Positions 23,801 through 37,017 are shown, counted from the stretch's first letter. The stretch: DNA of 64,000 nt from Peromyscus leucopus (GCF_004664715.2 NC_051063.1:140065843-140129842), one strand, 5' to 3'. Made by a program: numbers and translations. Notes: generated by a model from the letters alone, not told the origin.

Positions 23801-24660
23801 ACAAGTGTGTGCTGATGTAACATGCTAGAAATGGCATGCCTGTCACCAAATCCAGAAAGGAAAATTCTCCATCTGTAGTACCAGCCTTCATCAGAGTCAA
23901 GTTGATAGGAAAAGACACATAAGGTCCTGTACTCATGATATTTTGCCTTGGAAAGAACAGGCCATGAGTGGAGGAGCTGGCAGGGACTGGAAGGAAGCAC
24001 CAGCCTAGGAGGCATGTGGGAGGAGATTGGGGTTTCATTAAAGAAGAGTGCCTTCTCTGGGACCACCTTATCTCCACCTCCCCAGGCCTATTCCTGCCCC
24101 GTGCAAAGCTGCCAAATAGCAGATCCCTCAATGTCCTGCCTCCCCGCATGTCCTGGACTTGGAAACCATCATAGAATTGGGTGGTCAGAGAGCCAGGATG
24201 GGTGTAGACAGAGAGCAGAAAGCCAGGGCTGTAGGATGGAGGGATGCCCCTGGGAGAAAAGGCCAAGCCTGTTTGTTGAGCTGTGACCTTGGCATTAGGA
24301 TAAACCCTGTCAGAGGGTCCGTTCTGCAGCAGGTGGGTGAGCCTTTGTGAAATAGAAGAACAAAAGACTGAGAAGCACATTGTCTGGCTTCCATCAACCC
24401 TTTAAAACAAAAAGGAGCAATGCTGAACCATGAGATGAAAATACTGAGGACCAGGAATAGAGGAACCAGGAGAACTACTACTCCATTTGCCGAGACGTTT
24501 TGGGATGTTGGGTGAAAATAGCCACATGTCCACACTCAGTTAGGATTCCTGATGCTCACCCTTGTGCTTTCGAAAGGAAAAAACAGTACCAAGAACCGAG
24601 TCTGTAGCACAGTCTAGCAAAAGCTGAGAAATGACTCAAATCAGACTGAGAACCATGCTA
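20573..24660. repeat. Array copy 2
   Basis: 4088 bp, complete, with (GT)22 at 20831-20874 and a B1 at 22965. It is colinear with copy 1 throughout. A minus-strand open frame of 194 codons (23796-24380) corresponds to a 178-codon frame in copy 1 (19757-20293). The two differ at several residues and at the C-terminus. Confidence 0.95.
22965..23122 (+). mobile_element. B1 SINE in array copy 2
   Basis: Counterpart of the B1 at 18878 with a few substitutions. Shared insertion site and orientation show that it was copied with the unit. Confidence 0.95.
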
Positions 24661-24919
24661 ACAGAGTCCTGGTTGGCAGTCACGTACCTGGATTTTTAAA
24701 GAGTGTATGCTGGTCTTGGGCACAGCAACCACAGCCTTGAGACCTGCCTTAAGGAGTGCTGGGCTCCTGATAAGTACCATGGTGGCGTTCTTGCCATGGC
24801 CTCTTGTCCTGGACTGGGGGCAGTGTGAGTTAGGTATGGCTGCCAGAAAGGCTTAGCAATTGAGCAGGCCCAGTATCATTCTCTTAGTTCCCATTAATAC
24901 AGGAAAGAAGGAAGTGGAG

Positions 24920-24962
<43 letters not shown>

Positions 24963-26325
24963 GCAGGTGTGGGAAAGTAGAGAAAAGAAAGGGGAAGGAA
25001 TGGAACACATGGATGACCAGGAGGTTTCTTGGGAGGCTTTGATCCCAGGAGTAGCTCAAAGCCTTGGTGAGAATATAGAGAAGGAAAAAGAAAAACCCTG
25101 GTCCATTGCAGGGCTGGCTGATAGCCTTCCCTGGATAGGTGATCAGGATTGGGGTTTCCTAGGTGCACAAAAGGGGCATGGGATCTGAAAGTTGGGCAAA
25201 GTCTATTGCCCAGATATGCCTGGACTAGAGAGGCCACTGGCTTTTGTCTCCGGACAGAGGTATTGCTCCCCACTAGGAGCAGGACATGGCTAGCTCTCCT
25301 GTTCCCAGCACACAAGCTATGAATGCCCCATCTTCATCCTGCTTTCATCCCCCCCACCCAGGTTTGTCAACAATGATGGGAAGCAAAAAATGATATGTAC
25401 AGAAGGCAGTCACGGAGAGCCATGTGTGCTGAGAGTCCTGTCCAGCCTGCCCCTCTGCCCCAGGAAACTTGGTTGGGATAAAAATCCCCCATAGAGCAGG
25501 ATCTCCCTATAGCCTCTCAGTGGGCTGTGGAGACCAGGACAAGGACTCTTTGGTCTGCTCAAACTCTCTATTCCTAGAGAAAAGGCTGACAGACAGGAGG
25601 CATTTCCTTGAGAATACCAGCTGTACTCTATTCACTGAGAGGGTAACACAGAGTGGGGTCAGTTCGTGTTTGGGAAAGAGTCAGACCAAGGAATGGAAGG
25701 CCTTTTCTCTCCTCATGGAGGGACACTAAGAGGCTTCAGTCTGTAGTGTTCTCTCACTCCAGCTCCCTATCTCTGAGAAGTCATCTTGAACGCTTTCAGA
25801 AGAACTAAAGGAGGAACACCCGGGCTGGGAATGTCATGGTCCTGCCTACTATGGGTAGTTGAGATGTGACATGTGACATGTGACATGTGAATGGGCACAT
25901 GATACATACAATCTGCTTCCTTGGAACCTCATAGTGTCTGGTATGAGGAGGCTGGAAGAGAGGAGCTGAAAGTTTGTGGGGAAGAGGAAGAAGGCCCAGT
26001 GACTGGGTCTTGGAGTAGTTGAGAAGATGCTGTCCATCCCAGAGAACAAGGATACTAATCTGGACTTTGTGGGGATTGTACATTCCTGGAGAGCTTGCCA
26101 TAGCTGAAGTTTGAGCTTCCCTGGGGGAACTTTCACAGGTGGTAGGATCTGAACTATTTGGGGGCAGGAGTATCTGAGACAAATGGTTGAGAGGGGCAGT
26201 TGGGGGGACCCAAGAGAAAGAGTGGGTGCTGAGAAACACTTCTTCCTTTCACAACATGGCAACCCTCATGTTTTCCCCAAAACATTGGTAATTTTTTCTT
26301 TCACCTTCTCTATTTCTCTGTTTCA
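24661..26325. repeat. Array copy 3, truncated
   Basis: About 1665 bp, corresponding to the first two-fifths of the unit. Clear similarity runs to 'ggtaattttttctt' (about 26300), and weaker similarity to 'tttcagt' near 26325, after which the sequence is unrelated. This is the right edge of the array. Confidence 0.93.
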
Positions 26326-27503
26326 GTAAGACTTGAATAGTATCGGCTGTGTTCCTTCTGATGTCTAGGGTGGTCAGGACACTCGTTCTCTGGTACATGC
26401 GACAAGTATCCTGATAGATTTCCCCCTCAGCTTTTCAAGTTCCCTAACTCAACACTGAATCTCTAACCGGCACTTGGATAAGCTTACAACCTCCCGAGCT
26501 CTTCTCTCTAGTCATGCTTCTCTTTTCTTTTAATGGCTTGGAGACACTCTGTTTTTAAGTAACTTCCTTTAAAGTCGGAAGATCAAGTCGTGCATTTAGT
26601 ATTTAATGCACTTAGTTACAGACTCCAAGTGGACTCTTGTAGCAGGCAGGCAGGCACTCATTTTGGAGATGTGTGAGTAAAGTTACCTTTTTTTCTTCAG
26701 CTGCCAAATGAGCAGTGGTACCAAACATTGTTGGGCCCGTGTTACTTAGACAGAAGCATAAGTTGAAGCAGAAGACAGTTTCTAGCCATCACTCTCTTGC
26801 ATTCTCGTTTTGTGGCTTTTGGACTGTCATATGCCTGTTCTAAGTCTTAGCTCCTCCATTCTTAATGGGAGGACAGGTCATCCCTGCTACACCCATTTAT
26901 ATTTGGTTTGTAGAGTGATGCACACTTTTGTATATACACAGTCTGAGCTAATAGCTCTGTCAGTGACTGAACCACAATTTAACCTTTGTTAAGTTTCCAT
27001 GTTTGAGATGTCTGATGTTCTCTATAACGGATGCTGAAGTCAACAACACAGATTCCTTATTAAGTGATGGAGTATAGCATGCAACTCTGGACTCCCCTGA
27101 GGCTCAGTGTTACTCATGAATTACACACATGCTCACCATCCTAAGATGTATATGGACTATATTCTAAGCTACAGCCTTACCGTTGATTACTTATGGCTTT
27201 GCCTTCAGCAGCGAGATAAGAAAAATTCAAGGATGAGCTCCAAATTTAACATTTGACAAGACCTGCAGGACCATGGTGATTTGGCTCATGTCTGTGTACA
27301 CCTTGCCTTGCTGTTGGCATTTTTGAATATGCCACACTCCTCTGCTTTTAGGCATGGCTAGTGAGTCTCCTTCTGCCTAGAACCCCCTTCCCTTTTCCAT
27401 CTCAACTAGGTAGTTCTCATCCATCTTTCAGATTTCATCTCCATAGTTCATGGAGATGATATAAACTAGACCAAGGCTTTTTGTCCTCACAGAGAGTGTA
27501 CTG

Positions 27504-27507
<4 letters not shown>
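26326..27507. other. No recognisable feature
   Basis: AT-leaning, unique-looking sequence to the right of the array. Short open frames only, none with recognisable products. Confidence 0.45.
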
Positions 27508-27538
<31 letters not shown>

Positions 27539-27684
27539 AGACAGGGGACAGGGTTTCTCTGTGTAGCTTTGGAGCCTTTTCGTGAACTCACTCTGCAGCC
27601 CAGGCTGGCCTTGGACTCACACAGTTCTGCCTGCCTCTACCTCCTGAGTGCTGGGATCAAAGGTGTGTGCCACCACCGCCCGGC
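27508..27684 (-). mobile_element. B1 SINE, young copy
   Basis: Begins with a run of about 29 T (the reversed A-tail), then 'ggtttctctgtgtagctttg', and ends 'ccaccaccgcccggc'. It is near full length with little divergence and has the cricetid-type right half. Confidence 0.97.
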
Positions 27685-27779
27685 TTTTGTACTTCCTCTT
27701 AAAACACCAATCCAGTATTGTTACTGTTAAGTCTCCAGCAGGCAAGAACTACTACACATTTTGCCTGCTATATTTCTTA

Positions 27780-27832
27780 CAGCCCATAATAGGCGCTCAA
27801 CAAGTATTTGTTGAATGAATGAAAGAATGGTC
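27780..27832 (-). mobile_element. L2/MIR-type relic
   Basis: The phrase 'ataggcgctcaacaagtatt' followed by 'tgttgaatgaatgaaag' is a well-known ancient mammalian repeat end. Strand and exact family are uncertain. Confidence 0.55.
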
Positions 27833-30800
27833 TTAGTATTTGAAGCTGATTTCTAATTTGTACCTACAGAGAGGGTATATCTGGACTGGATGTTATCCTG
27901 GTACCCAAAGAATAGTCTTTGCAAGGCCCATATCTCTGTGGCTAACTCTGAAAGAACTTGTTTGCTCAGTGGCTGGGGAAAGACGCTGAGGTGCTCCGCT
28001 CCAGGCTTGGGCCCCAGCAGAGTCACATAGAGTGACTAGTTCACATTCTGGCCTATTGGTCCTTTAGGGTCTTCAGCCCCTTGGTACTCTGCACCTCCCT
28101 CTTCTTTCTCCTCACAGGCTCCTAGACCCCCCATGTCACTGCTCTCTTTCCCAGCTAGCCAACTTCCTCTCCAGCCTTGAATTTCCTGACTGTAGGTCCT
28201 GTAGGGACATCTGCATCTCTGCAGGTGCTCTGTAGGGTGTTTGTAAGCCTCTTCTGCACTATGCATCCTGCCCTGCTCTGGGTCTTGGCTTCAACTGTTA
28301 CTTTCAACTGCCACCAGAATGTTCCACCTTTAACATTCTCAGGGGTTGGTGTCCTGATACTAGGGTACCAGAGGGAGCCATAGACCCCCAGGATAGGATT
28401 CAGGTGCCACCTTCCTAATGGGCTCAACCTTTAGTGTCCTGTTACCCTTCAGTGATACATAGCTGTTAGCTTTTCTAACCCACATCTCAAGCAGCTTTGA
28501 CTGTACACAACCTCTCTGTGATGGCTTCACAGTTTCATTGGGTTTTTTTAGTTGAGAAGAAACCACTGGATACATTGGCAGAGGCAGCTGAGCAAAGTTG
28601 CGGACCAAAAGGCTTTCTGTGACTTCACTTGGCCCACCTGCCTGGGCAGCTCTTGACCTCAGACTGCAGGTGCCCTAAATCAACTTCCACTTCAAGGCTA
28701 TACAGGCTTCTGTTCCTCCACTGTTAGCCCAGGGGCCCTCAGTGAAGGCAATGCTGATGACTCTGACACTACAAATATGTCATTTACCATGAACTTAACA
28801 CCCCCCCTCCACTTTAAGCTTATCCAGCTTTCTTCTGAATTCTGTTGCTATTGGAAAAAGTGGGGCTTCCCTCTCTTGTTATGTCTTTAACAAAGCCCAG
28901 ATGTCTAATACCTGGGAACTAGAGACCATCTCGGGCTGTCTTGGAGTTCCATGCTTTATCCTGGTCGCTTTTACTCTTGGACAGGGTGGCCTTTGTTCTT
29001 TTCTCCTTCATTCATTTACCATTGACACCTGTGTGCCAGGCCTTATCTAGGTGCTGGGAATACAAAAGTGTCATGGAAGCAGCAATAGACTCTTGATCCT
29101 TGGAGAGATCTCTTTGTGATGGTCAGGCAAGGCAAAGGGCACAAGCTTGGAGCATGACCAGGCTGGAATGAGGGTGGGTTTGATAATGGTACCAGAAAAT
29201 GGTCCAGAAAAGAAACTAAGATGCCATGGAAACTTTCAGACTGAATTCAGAGTTTGCATTTTTATCCTAGAAGACTTGGGGATACGGTGCTGTTGAAGGA
29301 CTTTAAACAGAGGAGATTTTTATGATCACATTTACATCTCTTTGTTAAAACCAAGACCGTGATTCCATAAGAAGGCAGAAGTGGAGGTTGCTCTTGAGGT
29401 CCACGGAACAGGGGAGATGTCTGGGGAAGAAATACAATGGAAAAAGCCCCCGGGAGGATGAGTAATAGAGCATGGAGTTAGGGATCTATTCACAGGAAAG
29501 CAGACACTGGAGGGAGACTAGGCCATGAGGCACAGTCCTGAGTTTTGGTCTTGTTGAGGTGCCTTTGACTTCTTTGCTAGTAAGGGACAGAGCTTATAGG
29601 AGCCATCCAGCCTGAATCCAGGGACTGGGGAAACACTTGCTTTGTGTATAATTAAGCCCCAGACCCAGATGAGCCTAAGGGTCATACACAGACAAAAGCA
29701 GGTGCTTTGGGGATTGGGCAAAAGAGGAGGAACTCTCAGAGGAGTAAGAAAGCCAGAAAGGTAGCTGAGATACCAAGGAATTTTCGTCCCTACCACATAA
29801 TAGACTGCCTTTCATTTGCTCCACCCTGATTTGCCTTAGGGGGATGATGTCATGAAAAACACGCCTCCTTCGCTCTGAATGTGAGAGATAGGGAGAGGCT
29901 GGCATCTTTGAAGCAGCAGGGGTTCTCTTAGCATCTGGGGACCAGAAGGCCAGTGGTGGTGGCCCTTGCAAACCCTTGTAGATCCGGTGGCAGTGAGAAG
30001 AGCTTCTGATAGTTGGAAGCAGACATGGAGAAACCTGAGGAAGTTCAAAGCCTGGTGGCAGCATTTTTCTTTGACTGCAGGATTCAGGTTGGGGAGGGTG
30101 TAAGCCAGGGAGGTAGACAATCAAGAAAATAGAGGGGCGGAGGGACCGGACTAGGGGGATGGCCTGTGGTGGCATGGTAGAGATTAAGAAGTTGAGCTAT
30201 GGGAAGAAAACAGGAGTTGGAAGTGTAGGGAATGAAGGCTGGCAGTAGGCATTTTCTGAAGGCAGAAAATGAGGACAGGAGGAAATAGTTCATTGCGGGC
30301 CATATCCAGCTCTCAAGACATGCTCCAAGGAGTCTAGCACATGGGGCTTGTGGGGCTGAGCTAGGCAGAAGGCTTTGTTTTGTTTTTGCCTGGCATAGTT
30401 TTGTTTCTTAGAGAAGCAGAAATGCAAGACTATATACCTGTTTTAAAAAAAAGTCAAAAGGAGGGAGAAGATAGAATGAACTAGACCAGCAAAGGCCTAG
30501 AGGTCTCTAGGAAGGAGCCTGCTGACCAGGCATGATGGCCACTTCCACCAACACTAGGCCACAGGGACCTTCTGAGGTCCACTTAGCAGTCTTTAGAACT
30601 ATCCAAGTATTCCAAAGGGTCCTGAGAAAAAGGGATGTGAAGAGGTGATTGGAGAGAAGCTTGAAAGGGCCAGTGTGAATAAAGCCTCCCCCCCCCATTC
30701 CTGCAGACAGAAGCAGCCCCATCTGGCCCCTGACCAGGCATGAGAAAGCTTAAGCCAGGAGGACTGCCTTTAATCTCTGGATCCATAAATTGGTCACAAC

Positions 30801-32430
30801 CGTTCCAGACAGACCCCAGTCATAAGTCCCTTTAGGTGACTCTCCTCCTTCCCCATATAGAAGCGATCCAGTTCTGCAAAGGTGTAGGCTTAAGGTCCTG
30901 GCTGCAATAGTGAGTAGCAGGTCAGAGAAAGGGAGAGCTTGGACCTTCAGATCCCCTTCCTGTGTGGCTTGGAAAAGCTGGGTACATCACAAATGCTACT
31001 TGATATGGCCATGATTGCAATAGGTATTGCTCATTTATATGAAACAGTCTTTATGGGCACAAACCATGTCTCCTAATTACTATGACCTCATGTCGCTTAT
31101 AAAGTCTTATGTTTAAAGTTTAAAAAAAATGCAAGTATTGATAAAAAAAATTCCATTTTGGGATTTTATACCAGGGGTGTTTGGAGAAACTGTTTACCCG
31201 AGTACCGTTACTAGAATGGAAGAGATGCAGAGTTGGGAGCCAGAAGGCCACAGATATTTTTTGGAGCATCTCTCATGGGTTGGGATTGGTGCTTGGGGTA
31301 AAGATGGTACTTGGCATGAATAAAGCTGACGATCCTTGCTGAGGAGAGAGCCAAAGCATGTCTTAAAAATTACGGTGAAGGCTGGGAAGGGAGAAAATAA
31401 CAGAAACAGTAGGGTGGAAGGTTCCGACTTTAAGTCACAGGGATAAGTCATCATAAGTCTGATGAGCTGAGAGCGGGGGCAGAGTGTTGAGCAACCAAAG
31501 TAGGAATAAAGGGTGTGTGTGTGTGTGGGGGGTATGGAGTAGGTTCATTGTGGAAAAGGATTTTCTCTTAAGGCTCTCTGAGGATACTGTGGGCATCAGT
31601 GTCCACACTTGTAAAATGAGCAGTTCTACATACCTCCCCAGGGGAACACACTGAGCTGGTGTGGGGACCCCATGTCATGAACCCGCTTTTGTGGAGCAGA
31701 GCTACCCAGCGCTCCCTAGTGAGGAAGAACTAAGTAATTCTCCTTTTGTGTTGTGTGTGCAGTGCGCTTGCTTGTCCTGTATCACATGATGAAACATGTC
31801 TGTCTGAGAGAGGTGGCAGGTGAAGGTCGTGTTGAGAAGGAAAGACCTAGGAGCTGTGACTAGCAGTCCAAGGGAGAGGAGATGAGTCTGAGGTCGGGAC
31901 ACAGCCAGGCTGTCTTCGAAAGTGATGATGCAATTCCAGGCTTTTGCAAAGCTGAAAATCCAGAGGCGATTTCAGTGCAGGGTGGCTGTTCTAAACTCGT
32001 GTTCAGTAGAAACCATCCCTTTGGAGACCCCTTCTGGGGAAGGTCATAGTGAACGTTAATCTTCACCCAGCCCTCAGCAGGTTGCAGAAACAAGAGGGTC
32101 AGGCATGCGTCTCTCTGGTAGCTCAGCAATGTGGGTTTTCAGCCAGTGGCTCTTCAGTAAATATTTGATGAGCTGAAGGACATTCTGGGGAGATGTCCCA
32201 GGGTGGCAGAGCCTGGTGGGCCCCCTGCGGTGAAGGACACCATGGGATAAGCATCCAGAGTGAACAAGTTCTCAATGGCCTCAGATAGGTGTCATGTACA
32301 CTGTAGCGCAGGCGCTAAAATAAATCCCAAACAGCTTTGCTCTGAGGGCAAGTCCCCCCATCACCCACCCACAATGCCACTGGATAGTAGAGCATCAACC
32401 AACCACTCTGTATTTCATCTGGTGTTTGGA
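27833..32430. other. Mostly unique sequence with faint ancient repeats
   Basis: No gene was recognised. Around 29005-29060 ('accattgacacctgtgtgcc') and 29265-29335 there are phrases typical of ancient mammalian repeats. A reversed MIR core ('cacttgtaaaatgagcag') lies near 31606-31623, and a short GT tract at 31512-31526. Open frames on both strands here are under 170 codons and lack support. Confidence 0.4.
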
Positions 32431-32578
32431 TTTTTTTTTTTTAAGACAGGGTCTCACTATGTAGCCTTGGCTGGTCTGGAACTTGCTGTGTGGACCAGGC
32501 TGGCCTCACACAGATTCATGTGTCTCTCCTTCTGCCTCCTTCATGCTGGGATTAAGGGTGTGTACTGACATTGTTTGA
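32431..32578 (-). mobile_element. B1 SINE, diverged
   Basis: A run of 12 T, then 'agacagggtctcactatgta' and 'gaccaggctggcctcacaca', ending near 'gggtgtgtactgac'. It is an older copy than the one at 27508. Confidence 0.9.
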
Positions 32579-32969
32579 CAAGCAATGTGTATCTGCAGAC
32601 TGCAATAAACCTTGCATGGTCAGTGTCAAACCCAGTGACCCTCAGCTAGTCTCTAGAGCTTCAGAACCATGTCTTCTGTGCGATATTGTCTTGGTGACTG
32701 TCAGGAAATTTAGAGAGAAAGAAACAGCCATTTGGTGAAGACATTGGCCATAACTGGCCATAGTCAAGTCACATCCTGCTAGACATTTCTCAGCTGTACC
32801 TAAGGGACTGAAGGAAGCAGTGGAGAGATGACCCATTTCTCTGATGTCTTTCAGGTGAGAGGGTGAGAGGGGGGATCCTCTTTAAGGAAAGGGGATGGGA
32901 AGAGAAGGGAGTCTTATTTCATCCAAGAAGGGAAGACCAAAAAGAGCAGGAATTTCCAGTGGAAATGAA
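32579..32969. other. No recognisable feature
   Basis: Purine-rich around 32850-32950. Nothing further could be named. Confidence 0.4.
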
Positions 32970-33790
32970 GTTTGGTTGACACATGTTTTGTGACCACTTA
33001 TTTATTCTTTGTGTCTTTCACATCTTACATCTTGATTACATTCATCTCCCTGTCCCTTTGTATTTGCCTTCTGCCTCCCTCCCTCTGCCCTTGCAACCTC
33101 CCCTCCCCAAATAAAATAAAATTTAAGAGAAAAGAAAAGGAAAAAAAAAAAGAAAGAAAGAAAAATCTCATTGTGGAAGCTGTAGTGTGACCCTGTGGTC
33201 AGTCAGTAAACTCTTTTGTCCATGTATCTTTACTTGCAAGTGTTCATTGCAGAGAGTGAGTCATTGGTCTGGTTCAAGGCCTCTGGTTTCTGCTACACCA
33301 ACAATACTGGGCCCTCCTCTTAAATATCCTGCTGTTGTCCTGTGTCGTGGAGATCCTGCAGCTTTGGGTCTGCAGGACTGGCCCCTTCACATGCTCCAGC
33401 AGATCACAGGTGGGATGGATGTTGGGGTGGGTCAACTCATAGCTCTGGTTCTGGGCCTCAGTAGCTGTAGGGTTGGTCATCTGCCCTCTCCCCCTACCCC
33501 ATCCTCACCCGCAGAGTGAGCTCTCCAGCACTGTCCCAGCTAGTTCACCCCATGCAGGAATAAACAAGGAGTGGGGCCAGGTCTCCTGGTTTCACACTCG
33601 CAGGGTCAGCTCACCCACACCTACACCACCAGGGCCAGCTCTACTATGACGCCCAGGTGAGGTGCAGGGGCCACTCTCCTGAGTGCTGCCCTGGTAAGGG
33701 GCAGGGACAGCTCTCCCGATCTTATGAACTCAGGGCCAGCTCTCCGAACTGCCAGCATCTCTCCCTTGCCCACACCACTACATGGCACAT
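32970..33790 (+). mobile_element. Rodent interspersed repeat, GC-rich 3' half (RMER1/L1-like)
   Basis: Recognised by order: a pyrimidine-rich start, 'gcccttgcaacctcccctcc', an A-rich stretch (33103-33165), then 'gagatcctgcagctttgggt'. A GC-rich part follows in which variants of 'gggccagctctcc' recur about every 45 bp (33600-33760). I recall this order from a murid repeat but am unsure of its name. It is non-coding here. Confidence 0.5.
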
Positions 33791-34168
33791 GAGTTCGTGA
33801 ACACTTTTAATAGCGTCCACGGAAGATATTATCTTAGGCTAACAGAACCTTTGGCTTTTGCCATTGTACAGGAAGGGAAGTGGAAGATGAGATGAACTGT
33901 AGAGCAAGCAAAGGCCCTGAACAGAGAAACAGACTGGGTCCCTGGGCGCATCCTCCAGAGATTATGCTTCTGTGTGTTGAAAGGCTGAATGCTGGCAATA
34001 GCAAGTAGGAGGAAGGTTTGAGACACCTGAGCCACAGAGGTCATGGAGATCAGGGAAGCCAGGCTCACTTGAGGATAGGGAGAACAGGTACCAGGATGGT
34101 GGTGGGATTGGACAGGAAAGGTGTAGCTGGAGAGTTTTCTCCCTGGATCCTGCCAAGCCCCAGCAGTC

Positions 34169-34495
34169 TGACAGCCCACTTATAAAATAAACACACAGAC
34201 ACTTATATTATTTAAACTGTTTGGCCTAATGGCCCAGGCTTCTTGTTAACTGTTCTTATATCTTAAATTAATCCATTTCTATAAATCTATACCTTGCCAC
34301 GTGGCTTGTGGCTTACCGGCATCTTCACATGCTGCTTGTCATGGCGGCGGCTGGCAGTGTCTCCCTCTGCCTTCCTGTTCTCTCAATTCTCCTCTCTGTT
34401 AGTCCCGCCTATACTTCCTGCCTGGCTACGGGCCAATCAGTGTTTTATTTATTGACCAATCAGAGCAACAGATTTGATATACAGACCATCCCACA
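34169..34495 (-). mobile_element. Solo ERVK-type LTR
   Basis: Read on the minus strand it begins 'tgtgggatggtctg' and ends 'gtgggctgtca'. It carries two 'attgg' boxes and an AT-rich TATA-like stretch between them. A family common in cricetid genomes. The flanking hexamers 'gcagtc' and 'gcagaa' agree at four of six positions, fitting a decayed target-site duplication. No internal retroviral sequence lies beside it. Confidence 0.75.
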
Positions 34496-36161
34496 GCAGA
34501 AAGGTGTACCAACCACTTCTGAGTTCCCTTTTCTCTCTCTCCTCAGAGCCCCATTGTGTGGTGAGGTTCCAGACCCACCTGAAAGCGCTGTTCACAGGAA
34601 GCCATGGTGGAAGGATTCCCACATCTTCTGGAAGGAAGACATCAAGCTATGAAGTGGCTAGTACTTCCCACATGAACCAATGTGCTTAACACCATCCAAT
34701 CCAAAGGTCAGCAGCTTTAAAAAGAAATTTTGTTTTTGGATCGGTGTGCCGCTGTTTTGGAAGAACAGGTGACATCAGCCTAGAGTAAAGGATGGTTATG
34801 TAAAATAAGGGGACAGACACTTGCAGTTAGACTGTATAGCATGTTTTAAGTCTGAAAGCATTGGAACAGTGCAAAGCTAACGGCAAGAGAACACAGTGAC
34901 CACAGAAAACCCAGACAGAGGATGAGCTTCACCTCACGTGCTGTTGGAGGTGTCAGTGTTTACAGTTGGATCTTGAGCAATAGAGATGCTTCACTGTTTG
35001 GAGCCCAGAGACTGCCACCATTAACTGCCAGCATCATGTGAAGGCCGGGCTGAAGGCATGATAGAGCGGAGTACCACTGACCTCCTTCCACAAGTCTCCC
35101 CATCTTCGTGGTCCTATCTTACCATATTTAGCCACCTAGGAAGTATTACTGTTTCCGTAGCTGGTCCCCTTGTGTGTGCCAGGAGAAGTTTGCATGATGA
35201 TCTCTGTATTCTTTAAAGGTGTGATGAAAAAGACAAAATTGAGTCTATGAAGTATCACACCTTAAGCCAGGCTGGGCCACCAAATGCTATGGCTCCACCT
35301 TCAGTTTTGGTGAATGTAAGTAACCTTCCCTTCTGTGAAGGTTCTCCCCCCCCCCATTCCCACTCCACCAATGTGCAATGGGTGTAACCTTTCATCTTTG
35401 AGCAATATAGCTTGCAAGTGTTTTCACCTAACAAAGGTGCCCTTTCCAGGCCAGCGAGTGAAGAGTAAACCATGCAGCCACTGGCTCAGAAATGCCCTAG
35501 TCACCCCCCTCCCCCACCCCAGTGGCTTTGTGGGTCCTGGGTAAGGCCTGCCCTCAGCTCTGAAAACCACCACCATAGGAATAAAACAAAGTCCTTGATG
35601 TCTTCCGAACCCGCCCTTTCCCTTTCTGTGACGTGGAGAGGCTCAGAACACCTCAACCTTTGCGTTCTGGTTTCTTCTCACATCACAGTTCCCTCTTCAG
35701 CTACTTTCTCCCTCCTCTTGCATCTGCAAGGCAGTCAGGCAGGGAGCAAGCTGCCCTTTAACACTCTGAAAATGTCCTCAGGTAAACAGCCAGCTCATTG
35801 GCGTTCCAGTCCTATGTTCCACAGGATGCTAGCATGCACACACAACTCATCAGGCCTTTGCCATGTTGTCATACTGATGTCACGATGGCTTCTTCTCTTT
35901 GTTCCCCAGCATTGTGCTTATTTCTTCCCTAGAGAGCATCGGAGTGGGCTTTGCCATCTCTTCCAACCAGCATTCGGTACGGGACTATGGGCCCATTTTC
36001 AAGGAAGATCAAAGCCTTCTCCAAAGCTCTCCTCATCTATGCCTGAGTTCTCTATGCGGTCCCTTCATGCAATGCTCTGTCCATCTCTCCAACGCTTCAA
36101 AGCTTTTCCCACCTCTCTCATTTATCCTAAAGCCGCTCTGCATTTTTAGATATTTGTTTGT
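34496..36161. other. No recognised gene
   Basis: Contains a 225-codon open frame at 35472-36149, the longest repeat-free one in the window. Its translation is serine-, proline- and histidine-rich with no domain, and other frames are also open there. It includes 'tcctcag' and 'ccccag' strings that could serve as acceptors, but no convincing exon set. Confidence 0.35.
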
Positions 36162-36404
36162 ACAGCATCCCATTTCTTGCCATCAGTTTGTTTTATTCTG
36201 CTTGGGCTACTCTTAGAAGAATAACAGTTGTTGAAACAACAAGCATTTATTTATTAATTTTTCTTTTATGCCAGAGGCTGGCAAACACAAGGTCAAGGGG
36301 CCCGCAGTCCTGGTATCTCGGTGTCTGGCTCCCTGGTTTTGATTTGCCTGTCTCCTTCCTGTATTCATGGTAGAGTATGAGGCCATTTCTCTCGTGGCTG
36401 CTTT
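36162..36404 (-). mobile_element. MaLR LTR fragment, duplicate A
   Basis: The reversed MaLR end ('aacaacaagcatttattt', 'gaggctggcaaacacaaggt') with about 20 bp of flank ('acagcatcccatttcttgc') that is also found at duplicate B, 969 bp to the right. The shared flank shows one insertion followed by duplication. Confidence 0.75.
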
Positions 36405-36725
36405 GATAGGGTTACCAATCTCTTTGATGTGGGCAGCATCCTCACAATCAGATCACCTCCCTGAGGTGTCCCACCTTTCCTGTGCTATTGCGTTGTTGGG
36501 AATTTGGGGTCTAACAAACACATTCGGAAAGCGATTCGAGTGTTTAGTTTGTAGTGTGAAAACTCAAAAATTTGATTCTTTGACTTGTGTATTTGGAGTC
36601 TATGAATTCAGTGAAACTCTTGAAGGACCGAGGCCCTGAATGACATCCAAAGCAAGCTCAGATAATGCTTAAACTCCTGCGTACTCAACTCTCAGGATTT
36701 GTACAGATGACTATGTTTACACAAG

Positions 36726-36726
<1 letters not shown>

Positions 36727-36779
<53 letters not shown>
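36727..36779. repeat. (TG)n microsatellite
   Basis: About 26 perfect TG units between the two MaLR duplicates. Confidence 0.97.
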
Positions 36780-36780
<1 letters not shown>

Positions 36781-37014
36781 TGTCGGCCTTCTCTTAGCAC
36801 CTGGCCCCAGAAATCTGCTTACACTTAGCAATTGTCAATGCTCATGGGTGGTTGTTTCTATGGCTGCAGTTAGCTTAGATCCGGTACCTCTGGCTGACTC
36901 CTCAACTTAGAGTAGGTATTTAAATGTTGCTTTGAGATGTTTCCCAAACCTGTATTTCTCCTGGTCTGACTAGATGGTTTGCAAACTACAGTCTTCACCA
37001 CAAGCTGCATCCAA

Positions 37015-37017
<3 letters not shown>

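Larger units (their letters stand above)
16477..26325. repeat. Tandem array of a 4.09-kb unit (2.4 copies)
   Basis: Three head-to-tail copies start at 16477, 20573 and 24661 with 'acagagtcctgg'. The anchor 'caggtgtgggaaag' recurs at 16791, 20877 and 24964, giving periods of 4086 and 4087 bp. Copies differ by scattered substitutions, small indels and (GT)n length. The third copy ends between about 26290 and 26325. Each unit holds a (GT)n tract and a tandem 'atgtgac' motif; the two full copies also hold a B1. No gene family was recognised in the unit. Confidence 0.97.

Noticed and set aside
35472..36149. 225-codon open frame as a gene
   Set aside because: No domain, skewed Ser/Pro/His composition, a second open frame overlapping it, and its end runs into the MaLR duplication area. 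No splice or promoter support.
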